Positions 33,177 through 42,371 of a DNA stretch of 64,000 nucleotides are shown here, in pieces (within the stretch, counting starts at the first letter, position 1; the number at the start of each line of letters is the position of its first letter). A program made the position numbers and the translations under genes. Under the pieces are notes generated by a model. It was not told the DNA's origin. It made no database searches and saw nothing but the letters and a program-made list of their open reading frames with translations. The stretch comes from Streptomyces ortus (GTDB lineage: Bacteria; Actinomycetota; Actinomycetes; Streptomycetales; Streptomycetaceae), in the NCBI RefSeq assembly GCF_026341275.1, contig NZ_JAIFZO010000002.1, positions 4,680,118 to 4,744,117 of the forward strand. Reading direction: 5' to 3'.

Positions 33177-34280
33177 GTGGCGGGAGCCATCACACACGAC
33201 CGGCCGTCGGCCGCCGAGGGGCGGCAGGGCGGACCGTTGATCGTCACCGAGGACGCGGATCTGCTGGACGACCTGCTGCGGTTGTGCGCCGCGGCCGGTG
33301 CCCGGCCCGAAGTCCACCACGGGGTGCCGGAGCGCGGCGGCGGCTGGGACACGGCACCGCTGGTGCTCGTCGGCGACGACGCCGCGCGCCGGGTGCGGGG
33401 CGCTGCCCGCAGACGTGGAGTCGTCCTGGTGGGTCGGGATCAGGACGATCCCGGGGTCTGGAGAAGGGCTGTGGAGATCGGCGCCGACCATGTGCTGATG
33501 CTGCCGGATGGCGAACAATGGTTGGTCGACCGCATCGCCGACGTGGCCGAGGGAGTCGGACCGCCCGCTCTCACCGTCGGTGTGATCGGCGGTCGCGGAG
33601 GCGCCGGATCGTCCACGCTCGCCTGCGCGCTCGCGGTCACCTCGGCGCGCCAGGGAGCCCGCACCCTCCTTGTCGACGCGGACCCGCTGGGCGGCGGACT
33701 CGACGTACTCCTGGGCGGTGAATCCGTCGAGGGACTTCGCTGGCCCGCCTTCGCCGCCTCGCACGGACGGGTCGGTGGCGGCGCCCTGGAGGAGTCGCTG
33801 CCCGCACTGCACGCTTTGCGGGTCCTCAGCTGGGACCGCGGCGACTGCGTCACCGTGGCGCCCGAGGCCGTCCGCGCGGTCCTGGCGGCGGCCAGACGGC
33901 GCGGCGGGGCGGTGGTCGTCGATCTGCCGCGCCGGATCGACGAAGGGGTCGCGGAGGCCCTCGCCCAGATCGACCTCGGGGTGCTCGTCGTCCCGGCCGA
34001 ACTGCGCGCCGTCGCGGCGGCCGGACGGGTGGCCTCCGCGGTCGGCATGGTACTGCGGGACCTGCGCGTCGCGGTCCGCGGGCCGTACGCGCCAGGACTG
34101 GACGACCGCGAGGTGGCCCGGCTTCTCGGACTGCCCCTGATGGGCGAAGTTCCCACGGAGACGGGGCTGTCGGCGGCCCAGGAACGGGGCGCCCCGCCCG
34201 GCGGGGACGGCCGTGGGCCGCTCGCCCGCTTCTGCTCGGCGTTCTGGGAGCGGGCCGCGATCGCCGGAGGGGGCGTATGA
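33177..34280 (+). CDS. ssd: Septum-site-determining protein Ssd (TadZ/CpaE-like)
   Basis: The 367-residue MinD-superfamily protein has an N-terminal receiver-like part (PLIVTEDADLLDDLLRLC) and an ATPase part with VIGGRGGAGSSTLACALA, where the usual Walker A Lys-Ser/Thr is replaced, then VDADPLGGGLD. This degenerate P-loop is typical of Ssd/CpaE. The mycobacterial homologue affects septum placement, and it heads the tad locus as here. GTG 33177 has GGAG six bases upstream. Its stop overlaps the tadA start, so the operon begins here. Confidence 0.87.
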   Translation: MAGAITHDRPSAAEGRQGGPLIVTEDADLLDDLLRLCAAAGARPEVHHGVPERGGGWDTAPLVLVGDDAARRVRGAARRRGVVLVGRDQDDPGVWRRAVEIGADHVLMLPDGEQWLVDRIADVAEGVGPPALTVGVIGGRGGAGSSTLACALAVTSARQGARTLLVDADPLGGGLDVLLGGESVEGLRWPAFAASHGRVGGGALEESLPALHALRVLSWDRGDCVTVAPEAVRAVLAAARRRGGAVVVDLPRRIDEGVAEALAQIDLGVLVVPAELRAVAAAGRVASAVGMVLRDLRVAVRGPYAPGLDDREVARLLGLPLMGEVPTETGLSAAQERGAPPGGDGRGPLARFCSAFWERAAIAGGGV

Positions 34281-35614
34281 GCGGGGACGTGGGTTCGCGT
34301 GGCGGACATCCGGCACACGCGGGGCCCCCGGCGGGGCACTTCTCCGGAGGCCGCACCGGGCCGGGCACGCTCGGCCGCGCGGGCACACCCGGCCACTCGG
34401 GTACGGGGTCGTTCGTCGGCGGGCTGTCGCGCGGCGGCCCGGCCTCCGACACGGGACTGCTGGACGGGGTCCGGCAGTGGCTGGCCGCGAGCGGGGGCGA
34501 ACCGACTCCCGCGCGCGTGGCGCAGGCCCTGCGGGAGCAGGGGCGGGTGCTCGGAGACGCCGAAGTCCTCGGCGCGGCCGAGCGGTTGCGGTCGGAGCTG
34601 GTCGGCAGCGGCCCACTGGAACCACTGCTGGGCGACCCCGCGGTGACCGACGTGCTGGTCTCGGCGCCCGACCGGGTGTGGGTGGACCGCGGTGGCGGCC
34701 TGGAACTGACAGCGGTGTCCTTCCCGGACGCGGCGGCCGTACGACGTCTCGCGCAGCGACTCGCCGCCGTGGCCGGACGACGGCTGGACGACGCCCACCC
34801 CTGGGTGGACGCCAGGCTTCCCGACGGCACCCGGCTGCACGCGGTGCTGCCACCGATCGCCGTCGGCTCGACCTGCCTGTCCCTGCGGGTCGTACGGCCT
34901 AGAGCGTTCACCCTGGCCGAACTGGTGGCCGCCGGGACGGTACCGCCGGGCGGGGACCGGCTGCTGCGCGCGCTGCTCGACGCGAGGCTGTCGTTCCTGA
35001 TCAGCGGGGGCACGGGCAGTGGCAAGACGACACTGCTGAGCGCGCTGCTCGGCCTCGTCGGGCCGGAGGAGCGGATCGTGCTCGCCGAGGACTCGGCGGA
35101 GCTGCGCCCCGACCACCCTCATGTCGTACGGCTGGAATCCAGACCGCCCAACCAGGAGGGCGCCGGACTCGTCACGCTCCAGGACCTGGTGCGCCAGGCG
35201 CTGCGCATGCGCCCGGACCGCCTGGTGGTCGGTGAGGTCCGGGGGCCCGAAGTGGTCGCGCTGCTGGCCGCGTTGAACACCGGGCACGAGGGCGGCTGCG
35301 GGACCGTCCACGCCAACGCCGCCTCGGGGGTGCCGGCCCGCCTGGAGGCGCTGGGTACGGCCGCCGGGCTCGACCGGGCCGCGCTGCACAGCCAGGTGGC
35401 GGCGGCGCTGTCGGTGGTGCTCCATCTCGTACGCGACCGGACCGGGCGGCGGCGGATCGCCGAGGTGCATGTGCTGGAGCGGGATCCGGCCGGGCTGGTC
35501 GTGACGGTGCCCGCCCTGCGATGGGGCGCGGAGGCCTTCACCTACGGGCGTGGGTGGGAGCGGCTGCGCGAGCTGCTCGGCGGCAGGGGGTTCCGAGTGG
35601 CACGGGAGACGTGA
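34277..35614 (+). CDS. tadA: TadA/CpaF family secretion ATPase
   Basis: The 445-residue ATPase has an N-terminal Gly/Ser/His-rich low-complexity tail (first ~60 residues), a helical domain, and the RecA-like core with Walker A ISGGTGSGKTTLLSALL (about residue 240), ASP-box type LAEDSAELRP, Walker B region RPDRLVVGEVRG, and a His box GCGTVHANAA. It would power assembly of Flp-type pili or a related secretion fibre from the cytoplasmic face. Start and stop overlaps place it in one operon with ssd and the downstream tad genes. Confidence 0.92.
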   Translation: MSGDVGSRGGHPAHAGPPAGHFSGGRTGPGTLGRAGTPGHSGTGSFVGGLSRGGPASDTGLLDGVRQWLAASGGEPTPARVAQALREQGRVLGDAEVLGAAERLRSELVGSGPLEPLLGDPAVTDVLVSAPDRVWVDRGGGLELTAVSFPDAAAVRRLAQRLAAVAGRRLDDAHPWVDARLPDGTRLHAVLPPIAVGSTCLSLRVVRPRAFTLAELVAAGTVPPGGDRLLRALLDARLSFLISGGTGSGKTTLLSALLGLVGPEERIVLAEDSAELRPDHPHVVRLESRPPNQEGAGLVTLQDLVRQALRMRPDRLVVGEVRGPEVVALLAALNTGHEGGCGTVHANAASGVPARLEALGTAAGLDRAALHSQVAAALSVVLHLVRDRTGRRRIAEVHVLERDPAGLVVTVPALRWGAEAFTYGRGWERLRELLGGRGFRVARET

Positions 35615-35645
35615 GCCAGGTGGGAGACGTGAGCCAGGTGGGAGA
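35604..35645 (+). repeat. 18-bp direct repeat between tadA and the next gene
   Basis: The unit GGGAGACGTGAGCCAGGT occurs twice in full and then in part, starting inside the last codons of tadA. The tadA stop codon lies within the first copy. It looks like slippage expansion of the gene end. Confidence 0.6.
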
Positions 35646-35687
35646 CGTGCGGGGCATGGGCGGCGTGAGCGAGCGGAGGGGTGAGCT

Positions 35688-36563
35688 GTGACGGGGGTCG
35701 CCGGGATGGCGGTGGTGGTGGCGACGGTGTGCGCCGGAGCGGCGGTCTGGCTGATGGGCGGGCCGGGATACGGGGCGCGGCGGGCGCGGCTGGTGTGTGC
35801 GGCCGGCGGGGCGGCGGGCACCGGGCCGCCGCCGTGGAAGCGGGCGCTGCCGACCGGGGAGCGGCTTCGGCGGCTGCACGGGACGCGGGGCGAGTGGTGG
35901 GCGCTGGCCGCCGGGTCGGTGCTCGGACTCCTCGGAGCCTCCGTGGTGCCGGTCGTCCTGGGGGCACTCGGAGTTCCCCTGGTACGGAGGGCCCGGCGGG
36001 CCGCAGCGGCACGGCGGGCACGGGAGCGGCGGGCCGCCGCGGTGATCGTGCTCTGCGGGGCGCTCGCGGGAGAGGTCCGGGCCGGACGGCAGCCAGGCGA
36101 GGCGCTGCTGGGCGCCGCCCGGGACTCCGGAGGGCTCGGGGACGTGCAGGCGTCCGTCCTGGCGGCTGCGCGCTTCGGCGGCGATGTGCCGGGCGCGCTC
36201 ACCGAAGCGGCCCGGCGACCCGGAGCCGAAGGACTGCTGGGGCTCGCCGCGTGCTGGCGTGTCGCCGTGGACCGGGGTGCGGGCCTCGCGGCCGGGCTCG
36301 ACCGGCTGGAGGGGGCGCTGCGCGCGGAGCGGGACCAGCGGGCCGACCTGCGGGCCCAGTTGGCGGGCGCCCGGTCGACGGCGGTGCTGCTCGCGGGGTT
36401 GCCGGCGCTCGGGCTGCTGCTGGGTACCGCGCTCGGCGCAGACCCGCTGCACATCGTCCTGCACACCGGGGCGGGCCTCGGCTGCCTGCTGGTCGGCGGG
36501 GCTCTGGAGGGCGCGGGCCTGTGGTGGGCGCTGCGGATCGTACGGGGAGCGGAGGACGGATGA
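35688..36563 (+). CDS. TadB-like membrane protein (type II secretion F family)
   Basis: The 291-residue protein has an N-terminal membrane helix, two helices near residues 65-95, the cytoplasmic F domain (GALAGEVRAGRQPGEALLGAA, VAVDRGAGLAAGLDRLEGAL), and two C-terminal helices (AVLLAGLPALGLLLGTALG). This is the layout of TadB, the inner-membrane platform for Flp pilus assembly. GTG 35688 has GCGGAGGGG upstream. The stop overlaps the next start (ATGA). Confidence 0.85.
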   Translation: MTGVAGMAVVVATVCAGAAVWLMGGPGYGARRARLVCAAGGAAGTGPPPWKRALPTGERLRRLHGTRGEWWALAAGSVLGLLGASVVPVVLGALGVPLVRRARRAAAARRARERRAAAVIVLCGALAGEVRAGRQPGEALLGAARDSGGLGDVQASVLAAARFGGDVPGALTEAARRPGAEGLLGLAACWRVAVDRGAGLAAGLDRLEGALRAERDQRADLRAQLAGARSTAVLLAGLPALGLLLGTALGADPLHIVLHTGAGLGCLLVGGALEGAGLWWALRIVRGAEDG

Positions 36564-37381
36564 GCGCGGAGGTTGTCCACAGGCTGGAGGTGGCGGTGTG
36601 CGTGGTGGCGGGACTGTGGGTGCTCGCCCGCTCTGTTGAAGCGGCACGGCAGCGGCGCGGGGCCCGCAGACGGTGCGCGGCGCTGCTGACGATCCCGGCC
36701 GATGAGCGCGAACCGGCTGTGGAGGGCGCCCACCTCGGGCGGCGCTCGCGACTGCGGGACGGGGCGCGGCGATGGCTGCCGGTGGTCGGAGCACTGAGCG
36801 CCTGCTGGGTGTTCGTCGGTGGTACGGCGGGTGTCCTGGTGGGGCTGGGGGCCGTGTTCGGGATGTGGCGGTGGCAGCGCGGATCGGCGTCGACGGCGGC
36901 GGCGGTGTCGGCGCAGGGGTTCGACGCGGTGCAGGTCGCGCGGCAACTGCCTCTTGCCGCCGATCTGCTGGCCGCCTGCATCGCGGCGGGCGCGAGCCCC
37001 GTCCTGGCCGCCCGGGCGGTGGGGGAGGCGCTGGAGGGGCCCGTGGGGGCTCGGCTGGCACGGGGAGCGGCAGAGATGCGCCTCGGTGGAGCGCCGGCGG
37101 AGGCCTGGAGCGCGCTGGCCGCGTTGCCCGGGGCCAGGGGACTTGCCCGGCTGCTGGAGCGGGCTGGTGAGTCCGGCGTACCGGCGGCGGTACCGGTCGC
37201 CCGCCTCGCCTCCGAGGCCCGCGCGGAACGGGAGCGCGCCGCCACGGCTCGGGCGCGACGGGCGGGCGTCCTGATCACCGCTCCGGTGGGGCTGTGCTTC
37301 CTGCCCGCGTTCATCGCGATCGGCGTACTGCCGGTGGTGCTCGGGCTGGCCAGCGGGGTGCTGGGTGGGGGTGATGGATGA
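36560..37381 (+). CDS. TadC-like membrane protein (type II secretion F family)
   Basis: The 273-residue protein is the second platform protein of the locus. It has an N-terminal helix (VAVCVVAGLWVLARS), a pair near residue 75-105, an F domain (QLPLAADLLAACIAAGASPVLAARAVGEAL and GGAPAEAWSALAAL), and C-terminal helices ending GVLPVVLGLASGVL. It is coupled to the upstream TadB-like gene by ATGA. An exact DnaA-box sequence lies at 36573-36581, near its start. It is expected to pair with TadB to move pilin subunits. Confidence 0.85.
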   Translation: MSAEVVHRLEVAVCVVAGLWVLARSVEAARQRRGARRRCAALLTIPADEREPAVEGAHLGRRSRLRDGARRWLPVVGALSACWVFVGGTAGVLVGLGAVFGMWRWQRGSASTAAAVSAQGFDAVQVARQLPLAADLLAACIAAGASPVLAARAVGEALEGPVGARLARGAAEMRLGGAPAEAWSALAALPGARGLARLLERAGESGVPAAVPVARLASEARAERERAATARARRAGVLITAPVGLCFLPAFIAIGVLPVVLGLASGVLGGGDG

Positions 37382-37476
37382 GGGGGCTGGTTGAGGGCGG
37401 AACAGCGAGTGAGTAAGTCCGGTGGTCAAGGGCTGGACGTCAGAGGTCAACGGAACAGATCTGCACGGGGGTTCGG

Positions 37477-37713
37477 ATGGGCAAGGCAGCGCGGGTACGG
37501 GCACGGGTCGGGGCGTGGCTTGTGGAGGGCTGGGCCCGGGTGGGACGGGGAGGCGCGAGGCGGAGGGACGCCGGAATGGTCACCTCCGAGTACGCGATGG
37601 GGCTGATCGCGGCGGTGGGGTTCGCCGCGCTGCTCTACGAGGTGCTGACCAGCGAGCAGGTGCGCCAGTTTCTGCAGGACATCGTGGGGCGGGCGCTCAG
37701 TGGGGAGTTCTGA
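37477..37713 (+). CDS. DUF4244 Flp-pilin-like protein
   Basis: The 78-residue protein has a basic N-terminus, a prepilin-peptidase-like junction (RRRDAG followed by MVTSEYAMGLIAAV, with Glu at +5), one hydrophobic helix and a short polar tail. This is the DUF4244 pattern seen in actinobacterial tad loci; it probably forms the pilus subunit. G-rich sequence precedes the ATG at 37477. Its end overlaps the likely GTG start of the next pseudopilin. Confidence 0.85.
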   Translation: MGKAARVRARVGAWLVEGWARVGRGGARRRDAGMVTSEYAMGLIAAVGFAALLYEVLTSEQVRQFLQDIVGRALSGEF

Positions 37714-38086
37714 GGCGGGTGCGCGCGGGGGTTCGGCGGCCCGGGACCGCGGTTTCGTGACGGCGGAGGCGGCGGTGGTGCTGCCGGTGCTGGTCGCCTT
37801 CACGATGGCGCTGATCTGGGCGTTGCTGGCCGCGGCCACGCTGATCCAGTGCGTGGACGCGGCCCGGGCCGGCGCTCGCGCGGCGGCCCGGCAGGAACCG
37901 CCGGGCACGGTGCTGGAGACCGCCCGCCAGGCTGCGCCGAGCGGGGCCCGGATCTCCGTCCGGCGGGAGAGCGACCTGGTACACGTCCGGGTCGAAGCCG
38001 AGACCCCGGGCCCGGACGCGCTGGCCCTCGACCTCACACAGGAGGCGACGGCCTTGGCGGAGGAGACGGTGGGGGCACTGCGGTGA
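37700..38086 (+). CDS. TadE-like pseudopilin
   Basis: The 128-residue protein has a short N-terminus ending in RDRGFVTAEAAVVLPVLVAF, a type-IV-pilin-like junction with Glu at +5, then one membrane helix and a small extracytoplasmic domain. This is the TadE family pattern, a minor pilin of Flp systems. GTG 37700 overlaps the DUF4244 gene by 14 bases; a later start is possible. The stop overlaps the next gene (GTGA). Confidence 0.82.
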   Translation: MGSSEAGARGGSAARDRGFVTAEAAVVLPVLVAFTMALIWALLAAATLIQCVDAARAGARAAARQEPPGTVLETARQAAPSGARISVRRESDLVHVRVEAETPGPDALALDLTQEATALAEETVGALR

Positions 38087-38718
38087 GAACGGCGGGGAGA
38101 GCGGAGAGGGCGAGGTCAGTGGGTACGGCGGGGGCAACGAGGGCGCTGAGAAGGTCGGGAGGACAGGGAGGACAGGGAGGACTGGGCGGGCCAGGAGGGC
38201 AAGGAGGGCAGGCAGGAGCGGAGGGAGGTGGCCTCGGGCGGCGGCGTACGGGGTCCTGGGCGGCGGGAGCGGTGGCGGACCGGGGGTCGGCCACCGTCTG
38301 GACCGTGGGCGCGCTCGCGGTGCTGTGCGTGGTCTTCGGTGCCGTACTCGCGATGGGGCAGGCGGTGGTGGCCCGTCATCGCGCGGGTGGCGCGGCCGAC
38401 TTGGCGGCGCTCGCGGCGGCCGACCACTGGATGTACGGCCGGACGGAGGCGTGCGCGCGGGCGGACCGTGTGGCACGGGCCCAGGGCACCCGGATCGTGC
38501 GGTGCGCCGTCCGGGGCGAGATCTCGGACGTCACGGTCGAGGCGGGTCGGGGGCCGCTGACGGCCGAGGTGAGGTCACGGGCAGGCCCGCCCGGACCCGC
38601 GGCGCCGGGTTCTGGTCCTGGCTCTGACCCTGACCCAGGCCCTGGCCCTGGCCCTGGCCCTGCTTCTGACTCTGCCCCTGGCTCTGACCCTGGCCTTTCG
38701 CGGGTTCGATCTCGGTGA
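38083..38718 (+). CDS. Rv3654c-like TadE-family protein with low-complexity ends
   Basis: The 211-residue protein contains the Rv3654c family core RGSATVWTVGALAVLCVVFG followed by MGQAVVARHRAGGAADLAAL and paired cysteines (EACARADR and VRCAVRG). This family closes actinobacterial tad operons. The N-terminus is Gly/Gln-rich (GGQGGQGGLGGPGG) and the C-terminus is Gly/Pro/Asp/Ser-rich, encoded by a CCCTGG-type hexamer repeat near 38637-38670. Both ends appear to be slippage expansions. The GTG start overlaps the previous stop. Confidence 0.8.
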   Translation: MRTAGRAERARSVGTAGATRALRRSGGQGGQGGLGGPGGQGGQAGAEGGGLGRRRTGSWAAGAVADRGSATVWTVGALAVLCVVFGAVLAMGQAVVARHRAGGAADLAALAAADHWMYGRTEACARADRVARAQGTRIVRCAVRGEISDVTVEAGRGPLTAEVRSRAGPPGPAAPGSGPGSDPDPGPGPGPGPASDSAPGSDPGLSRVRSR

Positions 38719-38773
38719 CGACATCCGGATCCGGCTCTCGGCCGCCCTGTCTCTCCGCCTCCCCCGGGAGGCG

Positions 38774-41293
38774 TTACCCCGGCTGCTCGCTGGAGCGCTT
38801 CCCCTGTTGCTCCCCCTGTGGCTCCTCGGGTCGTGCGTCCGGTGCCGTCGGTGCTCCCTGCAGGAGAACTGTCAGCAGCCGCACGGCTCCCCGTTTGTGC
38901 AGCGGCTCGTTGCCGTTGCCGCACTTGGGGGACTGGATGCAGGACGGACAGCCGGCGTCGCACTCGCAGGAGGCGATGGCCTGGCGGGTGGCGGTGAGCC
39001 ATTCGCGGGCGGTGTGGAAGGCGCGCTCCGCGAAGCCCGCGCCGCCGGGGTGGCCGTCGTACACGAAGACGGTGGGCAGGAGGGTGTCCGGATGCAGGGG
39101 GATGGAGACGCCGCCGATGTCCCAGCGGTCGCAGGTGGCGAAGAGCGGCAGCATGCCGATCGAGGCGTGCTCGGCGGCGTGCAGGGCACCGCCCAGGATC
39201 TCCGGGTTCACCCGGGCGGCGTCGAGCTGGTCCTCGGTGACCGTCCACCACACGGCGCGCGTACGGAGTGTGCGGGGAGGCAGGTCGAGTTTCGTCTCGC
39301 CGAGCACCTCACCGGTCATGAGACGACGACGCAGGAAGGAGACGACCTGATTGGTGACCTCGACGGAGCCGTAGCACAACCGGCCCTCTCCCCAGGGGAT
39401 CTCGACGTCCGTCTCCAGGACGGAGATGGCGGTGGTGTCACGGGCGACCGTCGAATACGGCGGGTTGGCCTCCGTGACCAGGGCGACCGAGTCGTCCAGG
39501 TGCAGCTCGTCCACCAGGTACGTGCGGCCCTGGTGGAGGTGGACGGCGCCCGCGTGGACGCTGGTGTGCGCGGCTCCGGCGTCGACCGTGCCGAGCAGCC
39601 GGCCGGAGCCGGTTTCCACGATCTGCACCGGGTTGCCGCCTCCGCCGCGGATGTCGGTCAGGTCGGCGGCCCGTTCCCGGCGGGTCCAGTGCCAGGCCTT
39701 CGTGCGGCGGCGGAGCAGCTTCGCGGCCTCCAACTGCGGCATCAGTTCGGCGGTGGCCGGGCCGAAGAGGTCGAAGTCCTCCTCGGTGAGGGGGAGTTCG
39801 GATGCCGCGGCGCACAGGTGGGGCGCGAGGACGTACGGGTTGTCCGGATCGAGGACGGTGGACTCCACCGGTTGGTCGAACAGCGCTTCCGGGTGATGGA
39901 CGAGGAAGGTGTCCAGCGGGTCGTCCCGGGCGACCAGCACCGCGAGCGCCCCCTGTCCGGACCGGCCCGCGCGCCCAGCCTGCTGCCACAGGGACGCACG
40001 GGTGCCGGGGTAACCGGCGATGACGACGGCGTCCAGTCCGGAGACGTCGATGCCCAGTTCGAGAGCGGTGGTGGCGGCGAGGCCGAGGAGTTCACCGGAG
40101 TGGAGGGCGTGTTCGAGGGCGCGGCGTTCCTCGGGGAGGTATCCGCCGCGGTAGGCGGCCACGCGGCGGGCCAGGGAGCGGTCGACCTCGGAAAGCCGTT
40201 CCTGGGCGATCACCGAGATCAGCTCGGCCCCGCGGCGGGACCGTACGAAGGCGACCGAGCGGACACCCTGCACGGTCAGGTCGGTGAGGAGGTCCGCGGT
40301 CTCGGCGGTGGCGGAGCGGCGGACCGGGGCGCCCTTCTCGCCGTGCAGGTCGGTGAGGGGTGGTTCCCAGAGGGCGAAGACCAGTTCCCCGCGGGGTGAG
40401 GCGTCGTCGGCGACCTCGACCACGGGCAGGCCGGTGAGGCGGGAGGCGGCTACGGAGGGCTCGGCGGCGGTGGCGGAGGCCATGAGGAAGACGGGGGAGG
40501 AGCCGTAGCGGGCGCACAGGCGGCGCAGTCGGCGGAGCACCTGGGCCACATGGGACCCGAAGACGCCCCGGTAGGTGTGGCACTCGTCGATGACGACATA
40601 GCGCAGGGCGCGCAGGAAGGAGGCCCACCGGGGGTGGGAGGGGAGTATCCCGCGGTGCAGCATGTCGGGGTTGGTGAGGACGTAGTTGGCGTACTGGCGC
40701 ACCCACTCGCGTTCCTCGACGGGGGTGTCCCCGTCGTAGACCGCGGAACGGACGGCATGACCCAGCGGATGTGAGAGTTTTTTCACGGATCGGCGCTGGT
40801 CCGCGGCGAGGGCCTTGGTCGGCGCGAGGTAGAGGGCGGTCGCGCCTCGGCCGTTCGGCGCCTCGGAACCGTCGAGGAGTGTCGACAGCACCGGGACGAG
40901 ATACGCCAGGGACTTGCCGGAGGCCGTACCCGTGGAGACGATCACCGATTCGCCGTCCAGGGCGTGCTCGGCCGCGAGTGCCTGGTGGGCCCAGGGGTGT
41001 GCGATACCGGCGGACTGCACTGCCGCGACGACCTCCGCGCGGATCCGGTCGGGCCACACGGCATGGCGACCCTCACGTGGGGGCAAGTGCTCCGTATGAG
41101 TGATGCGCGAAGCCCGGCTCGGCCCAGAGGCCAGCCGGCCCAGGATCTCGCCCGGCGAGGGGCGGGACGCGGTGTCCGTCGAGGTGCGATCGGGTCGGAG
41201 ATTGTTGGCCATCGGCATCGAGTGTGTCACTGGCATGACGGACAATGGGCCCAAGGCGTCGTGCACGCCTGCCGGTAAGTGATTGAATGCCAT
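38774..41293 (-). CDS. DEAD/DEAH helicase with C-terminal DUF1998 (HrqA/Hrq1-like)
   Basis: The ~839-residue superfamily 2 helicase has motif I STGTASGKSLAYLVPVL, Ia APTKALAADQ, II VIDECHTY (DECH box), III MASATAA, and VI QQAGRAGRSGQGALAVLVAR. The C-terminal part carries a four-Cys zinc site CECDAGCPSCIQSPKCGNGN, as in the Hrq1 group of bacterial RecQ4-like helicases. It probably acts in DNA repair such as crosslink damage. The start is uncertain: ATG 41293, 41236 and 41218 are all in frame, and none has a clear ribosome site. It is divergent from bldG. Confidence 0.88.
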   Translation of the reverse strand: MAFNHLPAGVHDALGPLSVMPVTHSMPMANNLRPDRTSTDTASRPSPGEILGRLASGPSRASRITHTEHLPPREGRHAVWPDRIRAEVVAAVQSAGIAHPWAHQALAAEHALDGESVIVSTGTASGKSLAYLVPVLSTLLDGSEAPNGRGATALYLAPTKALAADQRRSVKKLSHPLGHAVRSAVYDGDTPVEEREWVRQYANYVLTNPDMLHRGILPSHPRWASFLRALRYVVIDECHTYRGVFGSHVAQVLRRLRRLCARYGSSPVFLMASATAAEPSVAASRLTGLPVVEVADDASPRGELVFALWEPPLTDLHGEKGAPVRRSATAETADLLTDLTVQGVRSVAFVRSRRGAELISVIAQERLSEVDRSLARRVAAYRGGYLPEERRALEHALHSGELLGLAATTALELGIDVSGLDAVVIAGYPGTRASLWQQAGRAGRSGQGALAVLVARDDPLDTFLVHHPEALFDQPVESTVLDPDNPYVLAPHLCAAASELPLTEEDFDLFGPATAELMPQLEAAKLLRRRTKAWHWTRRERAADLTDIRGGGGNPVQIVETGSGRLLGTVDAGAAHTSVHAGAVHLHQGRTYLVDELHLDDSVALVTEANPPYSTVARDTTAISVLETDVEIPWGEGRLCYGSVEVTNQVVSFLRRRLMTGEVLGETKLDLPPRTLRTRAVWWTVTEDQLDAARVNPEILGGALHAAEHASIGMLPLFATCDRWDIGGVSIPLHPDTLLPTVFVYDGHPGGAGFAERAFHTAREWLTATRQAIASCECDAGCPSCIQSPKCGNGNEPLHKRGAVRLLTVLLQGAPTAPDARPEEPQGEQQGKRSSEQPG

Positions 41294-41373
41294 CGCGGCT
41301 GGCGAACCGTCCCGGGGGCTCCGCCGAGGTGTCCCTTGGGATGACCGCTCGATAGCAAGGTGCTGGAGGATCC

Positions 41374-41715
41374 GTGGACCTGTCCCTGTCGACCCGTACC
41401 GTCGGCGATCGTACGGTCGTCGAGGTCGGTGGCGAAATCGATGTATATACCGCGCCCAAGTTGCGCGAACAGCTGGTCGAGCTGGTGAACGACGGCAGTT
41501 TCCATCTTGTCGTCGACATGGAGGGTGTGGACTTCCTCGACTCGACCGGCCTCGGCGTCCTGGTGGGCGGCCTGAAGCGGGTGCGTGCCCATGAGGGTTC
41601 GCTCCGGCTGGTCTGCAACCAGGAGCGCATTCTGAAGATCTTCCGCATCACCGGTCTCACCAAGGTGTTCCCGATCCACACCTCGGTCGAAGAAGCGGTG
41701 GCGGCCACCGACTGA
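41374..41715 (+). CDS. bldG: Anti-sigma factor antagonist BldG
   Basis: The 113-residue STAS-domain protein has the phosphorylation site Ser57 in [16 protein letters not shown] and the conserved start [22 protein letters not shown]. BldG is needed for aerial growth and antibiotic production in Streptomyces; in its unphosphorylated form it sequesters anti-sigma factors such as its neighbour's product. The GTG start at 41374 has GGAGGA three bases upstream. It is followed after 152 bases by a kinase-like gene, the known co-transcribed partner. Confidence 0.96.
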
Positions 41716-41867
41716 GCGGCCGTGGTCCGGCCCGTCCCTGCTGACTGGCCGGTCAGCCGCCACAGCCGGATCCCGGGCGCGGCCCGGGAGGCAGAAGTCA
41801 ATGGAGGGGGGTCAGGTCTCGGCGACCCGACCCCCCGACCGCACGCCCGTAGTTCCGAGGGGGATGC

Positions 41868-42311
41868 ATGGCCACCGTTGAACTCCGCTTCAGCGCGCTG
41901 CCCGAGCACGTCAGGACCGCCCGACTGGTGGCGGCAGCGGTGGCGCGCAGGGCCGGAGTGGACGAGGCCGTCCTCGACGAGGTCAGGCTCGCCGTCGGCG
42001 AAGCCTGCTCCCGGGCCGTCGGCCTGCACCAGAGCGCCGGTATCTCGGCTCCGGTGCGGGTGTCGCTGATCGAGGAGGAGAAGCTGTTCTCCATCGAGGT
42101 CGGTGATGAGGCGCCGCACACGGTTCCCGGTGACACATCGCCGGGTGCGCGTGGCGGAGCCGATGGCGCGGACGTCGAGACCGAGGAGGACGAGATGGGC
42201 CTCGCGGTCATCAGCGGCCTCGTCGACGACGTGGAAGTGACCGCCGGTGAGAACGGCGGACTGATCAGGATGAGCTGGCCCACCACGCCGCCGGCCACGC
42301 TCGTTCCCTGA
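41868..42311 (+). CDS. RsbW-like anti-sigma factor/serine kinase (bldG partner)
   Basis: The 147-residue protein has a GHKL ATPase fold. The N-box is DEVRLAVGEACSRAV and the G-rich lid is GLAVISGLVDDVEV. An acidic insertion (GGADGADVETEEDEMG) stands near the lid. Downstream of bldG in Streptomyces this gene is co-transcribed and thought to be an anti-sigma factor and kinase interacting with BldG. A terminator follows within 35 bases, closing the two-gene operon. Confidence 0.88.
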   Translation: MATVELRFSALPEHVRTARLVAAAVARRAGVDEAVLDEVRLAVGEACSRAVGLHQSAGISAPVRVSLIEEEKLFSIEVGDEAPHTVPGDTSPGARGGADGADVETEEDEMGLAVISGLVDDVEVTAGENGGLIRMSWPTTPPATLVP

Positions 42312-42344
42312 TCCACCCCTCTTGGTACTGCCTGAACCTGTGCG

Positions 42345-42371
42345 AAAGGGCCCTGCTCACCAGGGCCCTTT
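42345..42371 (+). terminator. Terminator of the bldG operon
   Basis: An 11-bp perfect stem (AAAGGGCCCTG at 42345-42355 with 42361-42371) has a CTCAC loop, 34 bases after the last stop. Confidence 0.8.

Noticed and set aside
33440..37504. A 1354-codon minus-strand frame across the tad operon
   Set aside because: It spans several coupled plus-strand genes, and the product is Arg/Pro/Ser-rich noise.
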